DNA of 64,000 bases. Source: Candidatus Microthrix parvicella Bio17-1 (GTDB taxonomy: Bacteria > Actinomycetota > Acidimicrobiia > Acidimicrobiales > Microtrichaceae). The notes below the pieces were generated by a model. That model worked only from the letters and a program-made list of their open reading frames with translations, was not told the origin of the DNA and made no database searches. Numbering within the stretch: the first letter of the stretch is position 1; every line of letters begins with the position of its first letter. Position numbers and translations under genes: made by a program. Where the stretch lies: the NCBI RefSeq assembly GCF_000299415.1, contig NZ_AMPG01000001.1:434001-498000 (forward strand), read 5' to 3'. Shown here in pieces: positions 35,409-43,712 of the stretch.

Positions 35409-35870
35409 ATGAGCCCGGCTATGAACGACGGCCAGAGCAGGACCAGCATTGGATCGGGGTCTCGCGCCACCCGCGCCGACGGCATGCCCATACGCGTGGT
35501 GCTGGCCAAATTGGGCTTGGATGGGCACGATCGAGGATTGAAGGTGGTGGCCCGCACCCTGCGGGATGCAGGCTGCGAGGTGATCTACCTGGGGCTGCGC
35601 CAGAGCGCCGCCACAGTCGTGGCCGCCGCCATCGACGAGGATGCCGACGCAATAGGGATCTCCATGCACAACGGCGGGCATCTCACGCTGGCGCCAAGAA
35701 TGGTCGATGCCGTGACCGAAGCCGGCCTGTACACACCGGTCATCGTGGGTGGCATCATTCCCGATGCCGACCGTGTCACGCTGCGCAACGCCGGCGTCGC
35801 CGCCATCCTGACCCCTGGCGCCTCTGGTCAGGAAGTGGTGGCGGCAGTCCGCAGCGCCATCTCATCCTGA
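35409..35870 (+). CDS. icmB: B12-binding subunit of the acyl-CoA mutase
   Basis: A 153-residue cobalamin-binding domain protein with the base-off signature LGLDGHDRGLK (DxHxxG), SMHNGGHLTLAP and VIVGGIIPDAD. The ATG at 35409 comes one base after the stop of the large subunit, so the two are strictly coupled and form one enzyme. An N-terminal stretch of about 30 residues is Ser/Arg-rich. Gene symbol depends on the substrate assignment of the large subunit. Confidence 0.8.
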   Translation: MSPAMNDGQSRTSIGSGSRATRADGMPIRVVLAKLGLDGHDRGLKVVARTLRDAGCEVIYLGLRQSAATVVAAAIDEDADAIGISMHNGGHLTLAPRMVDAVTEAGLYTPVIVGGIIPDADRVTLRNAGVAAILTPGASGQEVVAAVRSAISS

Positions 35871-35976
35871 CCAGCACGTCGGCTCGCTTTCAGCCAAGCT
35901 GAGCACAGCACCTTCACGCAGGGTAGTGACAACCGCCGCAAGGTCCCCTAGTGTGTTGAACACGCGTCATCAGTCG

Positions 35977-35982
35977 TAACAT
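35977..35982 (+). promoter_or_regulatory. -10 box of the CAP lipoprotein gene
   Basis: TAACAT, with a TTGAAC -35-like box at 35956-35961 (15-nt spacer) and AGGGG at 35986-35990 close to ATG 35995. Confidence 0.35.
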
Positions 35983-35994
35983 CTTAGGGGTACC

Positions 35995-36441
35995 ATGCAT
36001 TTCCGCCGAATCGCTCTTGCGTCAGCCGTCGTACTTCTCGGGGTGTTCATCACCGCATGCGATGAAACCACCTCGGGGCAGCGATCCCAGGTTGTTTCCC
36101 TGATCAACTCCGAACGCTCCGGCCAGAACATCGGCAGGCTCAGCCAGTCCGCCGAACTCAACACCAAGGCGGGCAACTGGGCGGCCAAAATGCGCGACGA
36201 CTGCAACATCAGCCACTCCATACTCACCGACGGTATTACCTTCAAATGGAAGTCTCTCGGAGAGAACGTTGGCTACGGCAAAACCATCCCCGAAGTTCAC
36301 GCCAACCTGATGGCCTCGAAGCGACACAAGGCCAACATGTTGAACAAGGCCTTCAACCGGGTTGGAGTCGGTGTTGCCACCGGCAAATGTCGTGGCTACC
36401 AGACGGTCTACGTGGTGGAGGTCTTCGCCCAAGCGATCTGA
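35995..36441 (+). CDS. CAP (SCP/PR-1) domain lipoprotein
   Basis: A 148-residue secreted protein: basic n-region MHFRR, hydrophobic core, lipobox ITAC (acylated Cys near residue 22), then a CAP domain with LINSERSGQN, NTKAGNWAAKMRDDC, ISHS, GENVGYG and VGVGVATG. CAP proteins act outside the cell in unknown ways (binding or metal-dependent processing). The canonical His of the CAP cavity is present as ISHS. Unrelated neighbours on both sides. Confidence 0.83.
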   Translation: MHFRRIALASAVVLLGVFITACDETTSGQRSQVVSLINSERSGQNIGRLSQSAELNTKAGNWAAKMRDDCNISHSILTDGITFKWKSLGENVGYGKTIPEVHANLMASKRHKANMLNKAFNRVGVGVATGKCRGYQTVYVVEVFAQAI

Positions 36442-36455
36442 TCGCCGAGGCACCG

Positions 36456-37184
36456 CTACCCGGCCTGCACCAGTGGCAGAATCGCTACGAAGAAGACCGC
36501 ACCCGCGGCAACCCCGAGGGTATGCCACACCTCGTGATAGCCAAACCAGCGAGGGATTGGATTTGGACGTCCCTGGGCAAACAGCACGGCACCAACCGTG
36601 TAGGTCACGCCGGCGATGACGACCAACATGAGCAAACGGGGTCGATCCCAGAAGTTGGGGATCAGGGCGAGTCCCATCCAGCCAAGGCCGATGTACAACA
36701 CACCGCCGGCGACCCGAAACCGCTCGATCGATACCAGTTTGAGGGTGATGCCCACCCCCGCACCCGCCCACATCAGGCCGAACATCACCCAACGCCACAT
36801 GCCCGACGCCGCCAGCAGGTACATGGGCGTGGCGGTACCGGCGATCAGCACGTAGATCATGGCGTGATCGGCCTGGCGCCAGCGGCGGCGCGCGACCGGC
36901 GAACGGGCGAAGACGTGGTAGATGCCGCTGGTGGCATAGCAGGCGATGGCCGAAAGCCCATAGACCCAGGCGGCCAGCTCCGCTCGGGGCGTTGCCGCAA
37001 CCCCCACCAGCCACGCGAGGGCGGCCACCGACACGAAGGCGGCGCCGAGATGAATGCGCCCGCGTAACCGAGGCCGCGCATCGAGCTCCTCGTAGTGATG
37101 CAGATTGGTCAGCTCCGGCGACACGGTGGTCGCCGCCGCGTGTTTGCTCAAGTTCACTCCCCGAAACGTATCCCCCGAGGACAC
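36456..37184 (-). CDS. PAQR/hemolysin III family membrane protein
   Basis: A 242-residue seven-helix protein after a roughly 40-residue hydrophilic N terminus. PAQR signature features: YATSGIYHVFARSP (His), DHAMIYVLIAGTATP (Asp-His) and FGYHEVWHTLGVAAG (His-x-x-x-His) form the predicted metal site. Bacterial members are hydrolase-like and affect membrane lipid homeostasis; the name hemolysin III is historical. Confidence 0.87.
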   Translation of the reverse strand: MSSGDTFRGVNLSKHAAATTVSPELTNLHHYEELDARPRLRGRIHLGAAFVSVAALAWLVGVAATPRAELAAWVYGLSAIACYATSGIYHVFARSPVARRRWRQADHAMIYVLIAGTATPMYLLAASGMWRWVMFGLMWAGAGVGITLKLVSIERFRVAGGVLYIGLGWMGLALIPNFWDRPRLLMLVVIAGVTYTVGAVLFAQGRPNPIPRWFGYHEVWHTLGVAAGAVFFVAILPLVQAG

Positions 37185-37234
37185 CAGGGCAAGCGCGTGA
37201 GGCGGATTTGCTGAGAGACCTCACTCAAGGTTGA

Positions 37235-38257
37235 TTACCCGCGGTAGGACTGGAGTGCCCCTGCGGGGACCGTGCCCAGCCTGCCGGCTTCGTAGTCGGC
37301 GAAGGCCGTAACCAACTCGTCTCGCGTGTTCATGACAAATGGTCCACTGTGGGTCACGGCCTCGCCGATTGGGCGACCGCCCAACAACATCAACTCCAGC
37401 GCACCGTAGTGTGACCCCTGGTCGGCGGCGGCACGCAGGCGCAGGCGATCGCCCTGCCCGAACAGCGCCAACTGCCCGGTGCCGATGGGTGCCGAGTCCG
37501 GGCCGACCGCACCCGAACCCGCGAGGACGTAGGCCAAGGCGTTATGGGTCTGGTCCCACGGCACCACCAACTGTTCGCCAGGTTTCACTGTTGCGTGCAT
37601 CATGACGATCGGGCTGTGCGTCGACCCGGGACCCCGTGCCACCCGTTCATCAGGTGACCCGTCCGCGCCAAGAAGCAGGTTGCCCGCAATGATCCGCAGG
37701 AGCGAGCCGCCATCAGCTGACGACACCAGCATCAGGTCCGGGCCGTCGATCGCCTGATAGCCGGGAGGGATCATCTTGTCCTTGGCCGGAAGGTTCACCC
37801 AGAGCTGCACCCCATGGAACAGTCCGCCGGACCGCACCAACGCCTCCGGAGGCGTCTCGAGGTGCAGAATGCCAGAGCCGGCGGTCATCCACTGGGTTGC
37901 GCTGTCACGAATCACCCCGCCACCACCGTGACTGTCCTGGTGAACCATTTCCCCGTCGATCATGTACGTCACGGTTTCGAACCCGCGGTGCGGATGCCAG
38001 GGCGTGCCCTTGGGCTCCATCGGGGCATACTCGACCTCGCCCATCTGGTCGAAGTGCACGAACGGGTCGAGGTCGGCCAGGGCCACGCCGGCGAATCCTC
38101 TCCGCACGGGAAACCCCTCCCCCTCAAAGCCGGCCGGGGCGTTGGTGATCGACCGCACCGGACGGTCCCGCTCCTCGGGCCGCTCAGCGGGCAGTCGTTG
38201 CAGCGTGCTGGTAGCAGCGGTGATGGCCGGCACGATTCCTCCGATGGCCTCAGACAA
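37235..38257 (-). CDS. Pirin family protein
   Basis: Bicupin of 340 residues in the longest frame. Pirin N-terminal blocks: GFPVRRGFAGV, HPHRGFETVTYMIDGEMVHQDS (metal His residues), WMTAGSGILHLE, GVQLWVNLPAKDKMIPP. The start is unclear: TTG 38257 opens the frame, and GTG 38233 follows GGAGGA; similarity to the family begins about 30 residues in. Pirins oxidise flavonols or modulate regulators; role here unknown. Confidence 0.85.
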   Translation of the reverse strand: MSEAIGGIVPAITAATSTLQRLPAERPEERDRPVRSITNAPAGFEGEGFPVRRGFAGVALADLDPFVHFDQMGEVEYAPMEPKGTPWHPHRGFETVTYMIDGEMVHQDSHGGGGVIRDSATQWMTAGSGILHLETPPEALVRSGGLFHGVQLWVNLPAKDKMIPPGYQAIDGPDLMLVSSADGGSLLRIIAGNLLLGADGSPDERVARGPGSTHSPIVMMHATVKPGEQLVVPWDQTHNALAYVLAGSGAVGPDSAPIGTGQLALFGQGDRLRLRAAADQGSHYGALELMLLGGRPIGEAVTHSGPFVMNTRDELVTAFADYEAGRLGTVPAGALQSYRG

Positions 38258-38315
38258 TCAGGTCATGGGGAACAACCGGCCCATGACCCCAAACCTTCCG
38301 GGTTCGGCCGTGAGG

Positions 38316-39263
38316 TCAGAAGTAGATGACCTGTTCAACGTTGGTGGCAGCGGTGTCCAGATCGTCCGAGTAGGCGCCGGTGGACAGGTATTTCCATCCG
38401 GCGTCGCAGATGACGAAGCAGATGGTGCCCGATTCGATACGTTCGGCCACCTTGACCGCGCCGGCCAACGCCGCACCCGACGAGATGCCGGCAAACACGC
38501 CCACGTCGCCGAGCCGACGAGTCCAGATGAGCGACTCTCTCGGTCGCACGATCGATTTACCATCCAACAGGTCGACCCCGCCCCACTTGTCGAATACGGG
38601 CGGGATGAAACCATCTTCCAGGCTACGAAGCCCCTCCACCCGTTCGCCGGAGGGTGGCTCCACCGCCAGCACCTTCACGTCGGGATTCAGTTCCTTCAGG
38701 TAGGTACCCACCCCCAAAAGGGTGCCCGAGGTTCCCAATCCTGCAACGAAGTGGGTGATCTCGGGGCAATCCGCTGCGATCTCGGGACCAGTGGTCTCAT
38801 AGTGAGCCCGCGGGTTGGCCTCGTTTGCGTATTGGTAGAGGAACACCCACTCGGGGTGCTGATCGGCCAACTCGATGGCCCTTCGCACCGCACCGTTGGA
38901 ACCTTCCGGACCCGGCGAGTCAATAATCTCGGCACCGAAGGCCAACAGCGCTCCGCGGCGCTCCTGGGTGACGTTCTCGGGCAGCACCACTTTGAGGTGA
39001 TATCCCCGCACCCGACAGATCATGGCCATGGCGATACCGGTGTTGCCCGACGATGGCTCGATGATCACCGAGCCTGGACGAAGCGTTCCGTCCTCCTCAG
39101 CCTCGAGGATCATCTGGCGGGCAATTCGGTCCTTGACCGACCCGGCGGGATTCAGAAACTCGGCCTTGCCCAGGATGCGTACGTTGGGATTTGGGCTGAG
39201 CTCGGAGACGTCGATCATCGGTGTGGAGCCGATCAGATCCAACACGCTGGATGCCACTGCCAT
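38316..39263 (-). CDS. cysM: Cysteine synthase CysM (O-phosphoserine/CysO-type)
   Basis: Fold-type II PLP enzyme of 315 residues forming cysteine. Signature NPAGSVKDRIARQMI (PLP Lys), PSSGNTGIAMA, VLPENVTQERR, GLGTSGTLLGVG and the C-terminal ADAGWKYLSTGAY, which is shared with mycobacterial CysM that uses the thiocarboxylated carrier CysO rather than free sulfide. ATG 39263 has GAGG upstream. A mec-like JAMM protease gene lies just upstream on the same strand, but the cysO gene that normally separates them is missing. Confidence 0.87.
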   Translation of the reverse strand: MAVASSVLDLIGSTPMIDVSELSPNPNVRILGKAEFLNPAGSVKDRIARQMILEAEEDGTLRPGSVIIEPSSGNTGIAMAMICRVRGYHLKVVLPENVTQERRGALLAFGAEIIDSPGPEGSNGAVRRAIELADQHPEWVFLYQYANEANPRAHYETTGPEIAADCPEITHFVAGLGTSGTLLGVGTYLKELNPDVKVLAVEPPSGERVEGLRSLEDGFIPPVFDKWGGVDLLDGKSIVRPRESLIWTRRLGDVGVFAGISSGAALAGAVKVAERIESGTICFVICDAGWKYLSTGAYSDDLDTAATNVEQVIYF

Positions 39264-39372
39264 GGGGAAGACCTCACTGGATCTGGACTGGAGGTTGAGG
39301 ACGGTTTCGAGGGTGAAGCTCGGCCGGTGCCGGCTAAACCCGACAAACCCGACCACCTCTGTAGACATTGTA
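39264..39372 (-). promoter_or_regulatory. cysM promoter and 5' leader
   Basis: Minus-strand TACAAT (39372-39367) gives a predicted leader of about 95 nt before ATG 39263. The leader has a tandem GTCGGGTTT repeat and CCGGCACCGG. No cysteine-codon leader peptide is evident; an open frame runs through but has no Cys. Confidence 0.45.
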
Positions 39373-39431
39373 CCCGCGCGCCTCCCATCGAGAGCCGGCA
39401 GCGTTGTGTGACACCCAAGAACGTCGTGCGT

Positions 39432-39857
39432 CTAGCCCGGTCGGGAAGGCGGGCGGTCGGTCACCACCACCTCCTCCTCGGAGACGTCGCCGGCCACGAT
39501 TCGAAAGCTGCGCAACACAGGTTCGTCGCCTCGAAGCGACACAATCGGGTAGTGCCAGTCGGGGTCAGGCGCTGCCTTCACATCGGTGGGCGACGGGTAG
39601 GCATCGGTATGGGTGTGCGAGTGCGCCACCCCGATGATGGCCAGGCCATCGTCATCGGCTGCGCGTTCGACGGCCATAAAGGTGCGTCCGTCCACCTCGT
39701 AGATCCGGCTGGAGGCCGCTGCGTTGGGAGTGGGAACGAACCGATGGACCTCGTCGCCCTGCCACTGGCCAATCAGCAGACCACACGCCTCCAGCGGGTA
39801 GCCCCGCAGCGCATGCGCATACAGGCCATCAAGGTCGTCGTTGCTCAACACCAGCAC
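39432..39857 (-). CDS. mec: JAMM/MPN metallopeptidase, Mec-like
   Basis: A 141-residue Mov34/JAMM-domain protein with the zinc site E (PLEACGLLIG) and HSHTHTDAYPSPTD. In mycobacteria Mec+ releases cysteine from CysO-cysteine made by CysM, and the gene order is mec-cysO-cysM. Here mec is followed by cysM after 168 nt with no cysO. GTG 39857 has TAGATT 6 nt upstream. Alternative: another ubiquitin-like or metabolite hydrolase. Confidence 0.83.
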   Translation of the reverse strand: MLVLSNDDLDGLYAHALRGYPLEACGLLIGQWQGDEVHRFVPTPNAAASSRIYEVDGRTFMAVERAADDDGLAIIGVAHSHTHTDAYPSPTDVKAAPDPDWHYPIVSLRGDEPVLRSFRIVAGDVSEEEVVVTDRPPSRPG

Positions 39858-39863
39858 CAGCGA

Positions 39864-39869
39864 AATCTA
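39864..39869 (-). promoter_or_regulatory. -10 box of mec (leaderless)
   Basis: Minus-strand TAGATT, 6 nt before GTG 39857; faces the smpB promoter in a 48-nt divergent gap. Confidence 0.4.
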
Positions 39870-39893
39870 ACTGAGCAACCGGCAGCGGGGCGG

Positions 39894-39899
39894 TAGCCT
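39894..39899 (+). promoter_or_regulatory. -10 box of smpB (leaderless)
   Basis: TAGCCT lies 6 nt before ATG 39906. Confidence 0.45.
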
Positions 39900-39905
39900 G
39901 GTGTG

Positions 39906-40382
39906 ATGGGCGACGATATCCAGGTGATCGCCACCAACCGTCAGGCGTCACGTCGCTTCGAGCTGCGAGACACCTATGAGGCCGGGTTGGTGCTGTTGGG
40001 CTCCGAGGTGAAGTCGCTGCGCGAGGCCAAGGGCACGCAGGTCACCGAGGCTTACGCCGACCTCACCCGGTCCGGCGAAATGTGGCTGCGCGGGCTGCAC
40101 ATCGCGGCTTACAGCCACTCACAAGACCATTCGGGGCACGAACCCACCCGGCCGCGCAAGATGCTGTTGCACCGCACCGAACTCGACCGGCTGGCGGCCA
40201 AGGTGGCGCAGGAGCGGCTGTCAATCGTGCCACTGCGTATCTATTTCAAGGGCTCCAAGGTGAAATTGGAGTTTGCCTTGGGCAAGCCGAAGAAGACCGT
40301 GGATCGCCGTCGGGATATCGCCGCTCGGGATGTGGCACGAGACACGGAGCGAGAGTTGGCCCGAGCAGCCAAGCACAGGTGA
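39906..40382 (+). CDS. smpB: SsrA-binding protein SmpB
   Basis: Binds tmRNA and mimics the codon-anticodon region in trans-translation. The 158-residue protein has the oligonucleotide-binding barrel start ATNRQASRRFELRDTYEAG, GSEVKSLREAKG, YSHSQDHSGHEPTRPRKMLLHR and the basic C-terminal tail (KKTVDRRRDIAARD) that enters the mRNA channel. A GTG at 39903 is an alternative start. The tmRNA gene lies about 0.9 kb downstream on the same strand. Confidence 0.96.
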   Translation: MGDDIQVIATNRQASRRFELRDTYEAGLVLLGSEVKSLREAKGTQVTEAYADLTRSGEMWLRGLHIAAYSHSQDHSGHEPTRPRKMLLHRTELDRLAAKVAQERLSIVPLRIYFKGSKVKLEFALGKPKKTVDRRRDIAARDVARDTERELARAAKHR

Positions 40383-41200
40383 GTGGGCACCTCGGCCGCC
40401 GGCACGCCAGTTGGCAGTCATGCAATCGGGGTCTCCTCTCCATCACGGTGGCGGTGCTGTGTGCGCTGGTGATTGCAGGTGGTTGCCGCAGCGACGAACC
40501 GTCACCGAAGGGGGCGGGCGCCGTGTCGGACCTGGGCTCCCCGCCCACCGCCCAGGCCCTGGACGAGTTGTTCATCGCGGTGGACGCCACCCGCGCCGAG
40601 CCTTCCGGACGATACCGCTCCGATTCGGAGAAGCGCTCCACCAACGGCGCTTACGATTCGGGCAGGCTCAGTGTGCGGCCCGACGGAGGCCCGGAGGTCC
40701 TCGTGGCGGGAACCCAGGTGTACCTCCAGTCGTCGTGGTTCCCTCAAGCACCGGCTCGGACACCGTGGCTCTCGGTGCCCCTGTCCAACCTGGCGCCTTT
40801 GGAAAACCGCTCCCCAGGCCTGGCCGACGAGGTGGCCGCCCTTGCCGGCGCCGCCCCGCCGGGCATCGGCCCGGCCCTGGCGGCAATGCGCACGGCAACC
40901 GAGGCAACCAGCCGCAAGGACGACACGCTCTGGGCACGGCTCGACCTGTCGAACATGGACAAGGTCAACCCCCGGGACCAAGGCGCCGTTGTTGCGTGGG
41001 CCGGATTGTGGGCCCGCAAAGGCGGGGAGCGCCAGATCGTCGTCAAGACATCGTTGACCGACGGTGGGCTGATCGACCAAGTGGTTTTCGATCCGGAGGG
41101 AACCACTCCGGCGGGGCCCTACACGCTTACCCTGACCGAACTCGGGGCGCCGGTACCCGTCACGACACCGCCGTCCACCGACACCACGCCCTTGAAGTGA
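40379..41200 (+). CDS. Predicted lipoprotein of unknown function
   Basis: GTG 40379 overlaps the smpB stop (GTGA), giving 273 residues. The N terminus has a basic region (LGRRH), a hydrophobic core LLSITVAVLCALVIAGG and Cys 40 at the lipobox, so export and lipidation are predicted. The mature part is Pro/Ala-rich with a C-terminal segment ITLTELGAPVPVTTPPSTDT-like tail (TTPPSTDTTP). The fold resembles no family I recognise; LppX/LprG-like lipid carriers would be one idea to test. Confidence 0.62.
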   Translation: MSGHLGRRHASWQSCNRGLLSITVAVLCALVIAGGCRSDEPSPKGAGAVSDLGSPPTAQALDELFIAVDATRAEPSGRYRSDSEKRSTNGAYDSGRLSVRPDGGPEVLVAGTQVYLQSSWFPQAPARTPWLSVPLSNLAPLENRSPGLADEVAALAGAAPPGIGPALAAMRTATEATSRKDDTLWARLDLSNMDKVNPRDQGAVVAWAGLWARKGGERQIVVKTSLTDGGLIDQVVFDPEGTTPAGPYTLTLTELGAPVPVTTPPSTDTTPLK

Positions 41201-41316
41201 CCAACTTCACCGGCCGAGCAACAACCGGCCACCCCGCCATCAGAGGCTTCGCAACCTCAGCACTCCCCCGACCGGTTGTCGCTCCCGCCATCCGATAGCC
41301 TGCAGGGTCCACACCA

Positions 41317-41699
41317 GGGGCTGATCGGTTTCGACGTTGAGACCAGGAAGTCGCTCGTGCGACCCGAGTTGCTCAGACTCGCTAAACGGGGCAACCAAAG
41401 AACCGGCAACTCCGAGTTCGCTCTCGCAGCCTGATTTAGTTCAGTCTGAAGAGAGTCATAGTGACCAGCAATGGCGCACGGGGCCAGATCCTCACAGCCC
41501 GGCAACAGAAGTGAGGATGGACAGCAGGGAAAGACCGCTGACGGTGTGAAAGAACGCTGACTTCGAGGAAAGACTCGGCGGAGATCGCAAGATCAGTTGA
41601 CCCGCCAGCGTGGCAACCGCAAGCCACACGTCGGGAACGGTCGTAGCGCGGACGGTAACCACTTAGCGGACGGGGGTTCGATTCCCCCCAGCTCCACCA
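41317..41699 (+). ncRNA. ssrA: Transfer-messenger RNA (tmRNA)
   Basis: The 5' end GGGGCTGATCGGTTTCGAC and the 3' end TTCGATTCCCCCCAGCTCC-ACCA form the tRNA-like domain, with an encoded CCA. The tag reading frame (41390-41434) reads Gly then NQRTGNSEFALAA and TGA, ending in the usual ALAA degradation signal; the resume codon appears to be GGC at 41390. Total 383 nt is a normal length. It lies downstream of smpB on the same strand. Confidence 0.95.
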
Positions 41700-41738
41700 A
41701 AAACCTCCACCGTCGGGCCGGCAGACCCTCCACGTGGG

Positions 41739-43658
41739 CTACCAGCTACCGCCACCGCCTCCGCCGAAGCCACCGCCGGAGAAGCCGCCCCCACCGAAGC
41801 CGGACATGCCGCCCGCTCCCCCGGCGCTCGAGCGCACCACCGCTGAGAACGTACCGGCGGCATAGGAGCCGAAGTGGTTCACGCTTTGGGAGAAGATGAT
41901 CCAATCGAAGGGCCGGGGTGACATCCACCAGCCCATCTGTTCGGTCTGCACAACGCCCTCGGCACTCAGCTGCGCAAAGGTTCGCGCCCACTGCTCCGTC
42001 ATCCCGAACACCATCGCATAGGGCAGGTAACGGCTGAATAGATTCTGTTCGGCGGCCCAGTTCTGACGGTCGCCCTCGCCCGCAACAAACATCTCGCGGA
42101 AGCCCAGCACCCGCCGGTACATGGCCGTGCCCTTGCCCGTGCGCGCAGGCATGTTGATCGACAGCGCCATCAGCGCCAGCGCCGCCAGCACCAGCGGGAC
42201 CCCAATCAGCGCCCAACGGGTGAAGGCAATCAGTGCGAGCGACAGTGCCCCGGCGGCCAGCAGCGCCATGAACCCCACCCCCAGCCAGGTGGCCCGGGTG
42301 CGGTCAGGGCGGCTGCGATACCAGCCGCGCGCCACCATGTCGTCGTACATCTGCGACTGCACAAGCTTGAGACGAGTACTGAAGCTGTACTTCAGTTCGC
42401 TCAGTGTGGTTTCCGATCCCGCCACGAACAACGACGTCAACAGGGTCTTTTCGTACTCGACCAGACCGGCATGGTCCTGGTTGAGTTGCCTGAGGCGATA
42501 GTCGCCATCGGTGAGATCCTCGATGCTCAGGTAGCCCTTGACCGCCAGGTCGATCAGCGTGGCTGATACATCGATGTTGTCGGCCCGCTCGTCGATGATG
42601 GTGCCGGCAGCTCCAGCAAGAATCTGAGCCGGCGGCACAAACTCGACCGTGATGCCCTCGTGACGCCCCAAGCCCAGGCGGTGCTCGCTCTCGGTGTCGG
42701 TGCCGAAGCTCTGGTCGACCACCGAGCCCACAAACGCCCGGTCACGACCCACGCGGTAGCCGACGAGAGCGACGAGGGCGGCCAACAGCGCACCCAGGCC
42801 TGCGCCCGCGCCGACCGTCGCAGGCGACAGGGTGAATGCACGCTGCAGGCTCCACATCTCGTCCAGGATCGGCTCTGTGGAGGCGAATGTACCTGCAGGC
42901 ACCTTCAGGTACATCGTCATTCCCGACCCCGGCCCCAATTGGTCCTTGGAGGCAGTGCCGGTGTCGCCGCTGATCGCTGACGTGCCGCACGGGGACGTGG
43001 CGCCGTTCGGTCCAGAGAAGCAGTTCACCTTGGTCACGGGGGCAGGCATCGTGACACTGCCACGTGCATTTGAGATCGGGACGGTCCACTGATCACCCAC
43101 GATGTTGAGCGGCACCTCCTCGTAGGGTTCCGGAGAATCGCCATTGGCATCAAACGCGTTGACCACGCCCTTCAGCTCATAAGAGATGACGTAGGTCTGT
43201 GTGCCTGAGATGGTCTGGTCCGGATCACCGATTCGAATTAGTTCGATGGCGCCCTGGTGCTCGACCTTCACGTCGCTCGGCGCGCCGGTAGGGCTCGACA
43301 CCGACAGGTTCTCCAATGGAGTCACCCGCTCCCAGCGGCTTGAGGTGTCCCGACCCTCCAGGATCGGATCGTCCGAGTTCAGCTCGAACCGCACCTGGAT
43401 GAAGCGCTCGATACCGTGCTTGTTGTTGGCGCCGAAGTTGTACTCGATGGTCTCGGTAACCCTGGCCGTGCCGTCCTTGCCCACAACCGCGTTGACGTCG
43501 TAGGAGTCGATCCGTTCGCCGAACTGTGTCGCCGCCGGAGGTGCGGCCGACGCCGTGCCGGCGCCAACCACCACCATGCCGCCGCCGAGGGCCAGCAGAC
43601 CAAGCACCAACCGTCGGAGCGATCGGCTGTACGACCATGACCTGCTTGACCTGCCCAT
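41739..43658 (-). CDS. DUF2207 domain membrane protein
   Basis: A 639-residue exported membrane protein: signal/TM (about residues 18-36), an extracytoplasmic DUF2207 domain (RIDSYDVNAVVGKDGTARV, IEYNFGANNKHGIERFI), TM segments near residue 290 and around residues 460-500, and a C-terminal Gly-rich tail (GGGFSGGGFGGGGGGSW). Function unknown. A TAGGGT box 7 nt before ATG 43658 supports that start; the GTG at 43667 is an alternative. Confidence 0.85.
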   Translation of the reverse strand: MGRSSRSWSYSRSLRRLVLGLLALGGGMVVVGAGTASAAPPAATQFGERIDSYDVNAVVGKDGTARVTETIEYNFGANNKHGIERFIQVRFELNSDDPILEGRDTSSRWERVTPLENLSVSSPTGAPSDVKVEHQGAIELIRIGDPDQTISGTQTYVISYELKGVVNAFDANGDSPEPYEEVPLNIVGDQWTVPISNARGSVTMPAPVTKVNCFSGPNGATSPCGTSAISGDTGTASKDQLGPGSGMTMYLKVPAGTFASTEPILDEMWSLQRAFTLSPATVGAGAGLGALLAALVALVGYRVGRDRAFVGSVVDQSFGTDTESEHRLGLGRHEGITVEFVPPAQILAGAAGTIIDERADNIDVSATLIDLAVKGYLSIEDLTDGDYRLRQLNQDHAGLVEYEKTLLTSLFVAGSETTLSELKYSFSTRLKLVQSQMYDDMVARGWYRSRPDRTRATWLGVGFMALLAAGALSLALIAFTRWALIGVPLVLAALALMALSINMPARTGKGTAMYRRVLGFREMFVAGEGDRQNWAAEQNLFSRYLPYAMVFGMTEQWARTFAQLSAEGVVQTEQMGWWMSPRPFDWIIFSQSVNHFGSYAAGTFSAVVRSSAGGAGGMSGFGGGGFSGGGFGGGGGGSW

Positions 43659-43665
43659 ATTTGCC

Positions 43666-43671
43666 ACCCTA
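43666..43671 (-). promoter_or_regulatory. -10 box of the DUF2207 gene (leaderless)
   Basis: Minus-strand TAGGGT, 7 nt before ATG 43658. Confidence 0.4.
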
Positions 43672-43712
43672 CCGGTACCATCCTGGGTCCAGGCCCACAG
43701 CTTCGGAGATCC

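Noticed and set aside
39264-39368. An N-terminal extension of CysM or a Cys-sensing leader peptide
   Set aside because: No Cys codons, no family similarity; GAGG points to ATG 39263 as the start.
37962-39896. A 644-codon plus-strand frame across pirin, cysM and mec
   Set aside because: Antisense to three recognised genes; no motif of its own.
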